Positions 40,335-41,617 of a DNA stretch of 41,617 nucleotides are shown here, in pieces. The stretch comes from Luteimicrobium subarcticum (GTDB lineage: Bacteria; Actinomycetota; Actinomycetes; Actinomycetales; Cellulomonadaceae), in the NCBI RefSeq assembly GCF_002798015.1, contig NZ_PGTZ01000007.1:386605-428221 (forward strand). The letters run 5' to 3'. The notes under the pieces were generated by a model. That model made no database searches, was not told where the DNA came from, and saw only the letters and a program-made list of their open reading frames with translations. Made by a program: the position numbers and the translations under genes. Position 1 is the first letter of the stretch. Every line of letters starts with the position of its first letter.

Positions 40335-41307
40335 CGTGGCCGTCGGCCGGGCACGCCCCGGCCTCGACCGGGCAGGACGCGACCGCACCGTCGCGTGGCT
40401 GCAGGAGTACGGCGTGTACGTCGCGATCGTCGCGCTGCTGGTCGTCAACGCGATCATCACGCCGTCGTTCCTGACCGCCGCGAACTTCCGGGTGCAGGCG
40501 TTCCAGGTGGTGCCGACGCTGATCATCGCGCTCGGCATGGCGCTCGTGATCACGACCGAGGGCATCGACCTCTCGGTCGGCGCGGTCGTGGCCCTGTCGT
40601 CCGCGATGATCCCGCTGTACCTCGGGTACGGGGCGTGGACGGCCGTCCTCATGGCGCTCGTCGCGGGCTGCCTGTCGGGCCTGCTCGCCGGGCTCATGGT
40701 CGCGGTCGCGAACGTCCAGCCGATCATCGCGACCCTGGCCCTGATGATCGGGTTGCGCGGGCTCGCCGTCATCATGAACGGCGCGACGGCCAAGTCCGTG
40801 GACGACTCGACCATCGCCGGGCTCGGCCTCGACAACCTCTTCGGGGTCCCGGAGATGGTGTGGATCGCCGTGGTGATCGTCGTGATCCTCGCGTTCGTCG
40901 TGCGGCGCACCGCGTTCGGCCGCCGCCTCACCGCGATCGGTGACAACCGGGCGGCGAGCACGCTCGCCGGCCTCCCGGTCAAGCGCGTCCTCGTCACGGT
41001 GTACATCGTGTCGGGCCTGCTGGCGGCGCTCGCGGGCGTGCTGTTCGTCGGGCACGGCGGCTACGCCGACCCGTCGAACTACGGCCTCAACTACGAGCTG
41101 TACGCGATCACCGCGGTCGTCGTGGGCGGCACGCCGCTCACCGGCGGGCGGATCAAGGTGCTCGGCACCGTCGCGGGCGCGGTGTTCATGCAGCTCGTCA
41201 CCGCGACGCTCGTGCAGCACGACATCAAGAACTCGTGGAGCCAGATGATCGAGGCGGTCATCATCATCGTGGCCGTGTACGCGGCGCGTGGACGGAGCGG
41301 ACGATGA
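40327..41307 (+). CDS. ytfT: Sugar ABC transporter permease, YtfT-like
   Basis: Membrane subunit of 326 aa, BPD_transp_2 family. ATG 40327 lies inside the end of the ATPase gene with AGGAGGAG just ahead. The signature IALGMALVITTEGIDLSVGA is the family hallmark, and the C-terminal RAASTLAGLPVKRVLVTVYI and GGTPLTGGRIKVLGTVAGA match the ribose/YtfT class. About eight to ten membrane segments can be drawn. The stop overlaps the next permease start (ATGA, 41304-41307). Two permease genes after the ATPase match the ytfQRT-yjfF layout. Confidence 0.92.
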   Translation: MTDVAVGRARPGLDRAGRDRTVAWLQEYGVYVAIVALLVVNAIITPSFLTAANFRVQAFQVVPTLIIALGMALVITTEGIDLSVGAVVALSSAMIPLYLGYGAWTAVLMALVAGCLSGLLAGLMVAVANVQPIIATLALMIGLRGLAVIMNGATAKSVDDSTIAGLGLDNLFGVPEMVWIAVVIVVILAFVVRRTAFGRRLTAIGDNRAASTLAGLPVKRVLVTVYIVSGLLAALAGVLFVGHGGYADPSNYGLNYELYAITAVVVGGTPLTGGRIKVLGTVAGAVFMQLVTATLVQHDIKNSWSQMIEAVIIIVAVYAARGRSGR

Positions 41308-41617
41308 CCACCACCACCCTTCCCACGCCCGACGCTGCCGTCGACGCGGACGGCACGCGCGAGACGCGCGTCGAGCGGATCACCGCGCTCGCGCAGCAGC
41401 AGGGCGGTCTCGCCGCGCTCGTCGTCGTCGTGGTCCTGTCCTGCATCTTCTCCGACGGCTTCGCGACGACCGGCAACTTCCAGTCGATCCTCGTCGGCAA
41501 CTCGTACACGGCCCTGCTCGCGCTCGGCATGACGTTCGTCATCATCACGGGCGGCATCGACCTCTCGGTCGGCTCCGTCTTCGCGCTCGGCGGCGTGCTC
41601 GCAGCCTGGGGGGCGAA
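41304..41617 (+). CDS. yjfF: Sugar ABC transporter permease, YjfF-like (truncated by window end)
   Basis: First 104 codons only; it continues past the window. ATG 41304 overlaps the upstream stop. After a ~35-residue polar leader a membrane segment follows (AALVVVVVLSCIFSDGF), then LLALGMTFVIITGGIDLSVG and SVFALGGVLAAW, which closely resemble E. coli YjfF. It should pair with the YtfT-like subunit as a heteromeric pore. Confidence 0.88.
   Translation, partial: MTTTTLPTPDAAVDADGTRETRVERITALAQQQGGLAALVVVVVLSCIFSDGFATTGNFQSILVGNSYTALLALGMTFVIITGGIDLSVGSVFALGGVLAAWGA

Overview
The window looks like chromosomal DNA of a very high-GC actinomycete, most likely of the Cellulomonas/Cellulosimicrobium type. 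This rests on strong G/C third-position bias, the topA-tmk-holB block, lipoprotein-anchored ABC solute-binding proteins, and a glycoside-hydrolase/oligosaccharide-transport locus. The genus is inferred from gene content and style only. The first 63 bases are almost pure G (61 consecutive Gs) and look like a contig-end or sequencing artefact. The last gene is cut by the window end.

Layout. (1) 0.1-11.5 kb is a glycan-utilisation locus. A secreted GH30 hydrolase converges on a TetR regulator. The regulator is divergent from a GH3 beta-glucosidase across a near-perfect TetR-type operator. Downstream is a five-gene family-5 (Dpp/Opp-type) ABC importer: lipoprotein, ATPase, permease, permease, ATPase. 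It ends in a 26-bp perfect hairpin. A plausible reading is uptake of short oligosaccharides followed by cytoplasmic hydrolysis by the GH3 enzyme. (2) 11.6-21.4 kb is mostly housekeeping: a PAP2 membrane phosphatase, topA, a Gfo/Idh oxidoreductase, tmk-holB (translationally coupled), a convergent YihY membrane protein, a TAP-like alpha/beta hydrolase lipoprotein and tRNA-Thr(CGT). (3) 21.4-28.6 kb is a mixed accessory stretch: an AAA/DUF4143 ATPase behind a lower-GC repeat-bearing leader, a RsbW-like ATPase, a RlaP-like nucleotidyltransferase divergent from a methyltransferase, a secreted beta/gamma-crystallin protein, an OsmC protein, an SDR-type epimerase with an altered active-site Tyr, and a GNAT acetyltransferase. 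(4) 28.7-36.3 kb holds a GlcD/GlcF-type FAD/Fe-S oxidase fusion, a thiamine-binding MTH1187/YqgV protein, an unusual protein that appears to join a degenerate PD-(D/E)XK-like module to a RAMA (modified-DNA reader) domain through a long Ala/Pro/Thr linker, and a membrane protein combining a pseudokinase with an LPG-synthase-type flippase domain. (5) 36.3-41.6 kb is a DeoR regulator followed by a YtfQ/R/T/YjfF-like sugar ABC importer, with a shared TTCGATCA motif upstream of both.

Two architectural themes recur. At least eleven genes have a T/CANNNT -10 hexamer (one is GAGAAT) ending exactly 6 or 7 nt before the start codon with no Shine-Dalgarno sequence, which predicts leaderless transcripts. 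In both ABC operons a strong hairpin separates the solute-binding-protein gene from the first transporter gene. The best candidate for something undescribed is the nuclease-like/RAMA protein at 32203-33834 with its coupled pseudokinase-membrane neighbour. No CRISPR array, prophage or insertion sequence was seen.
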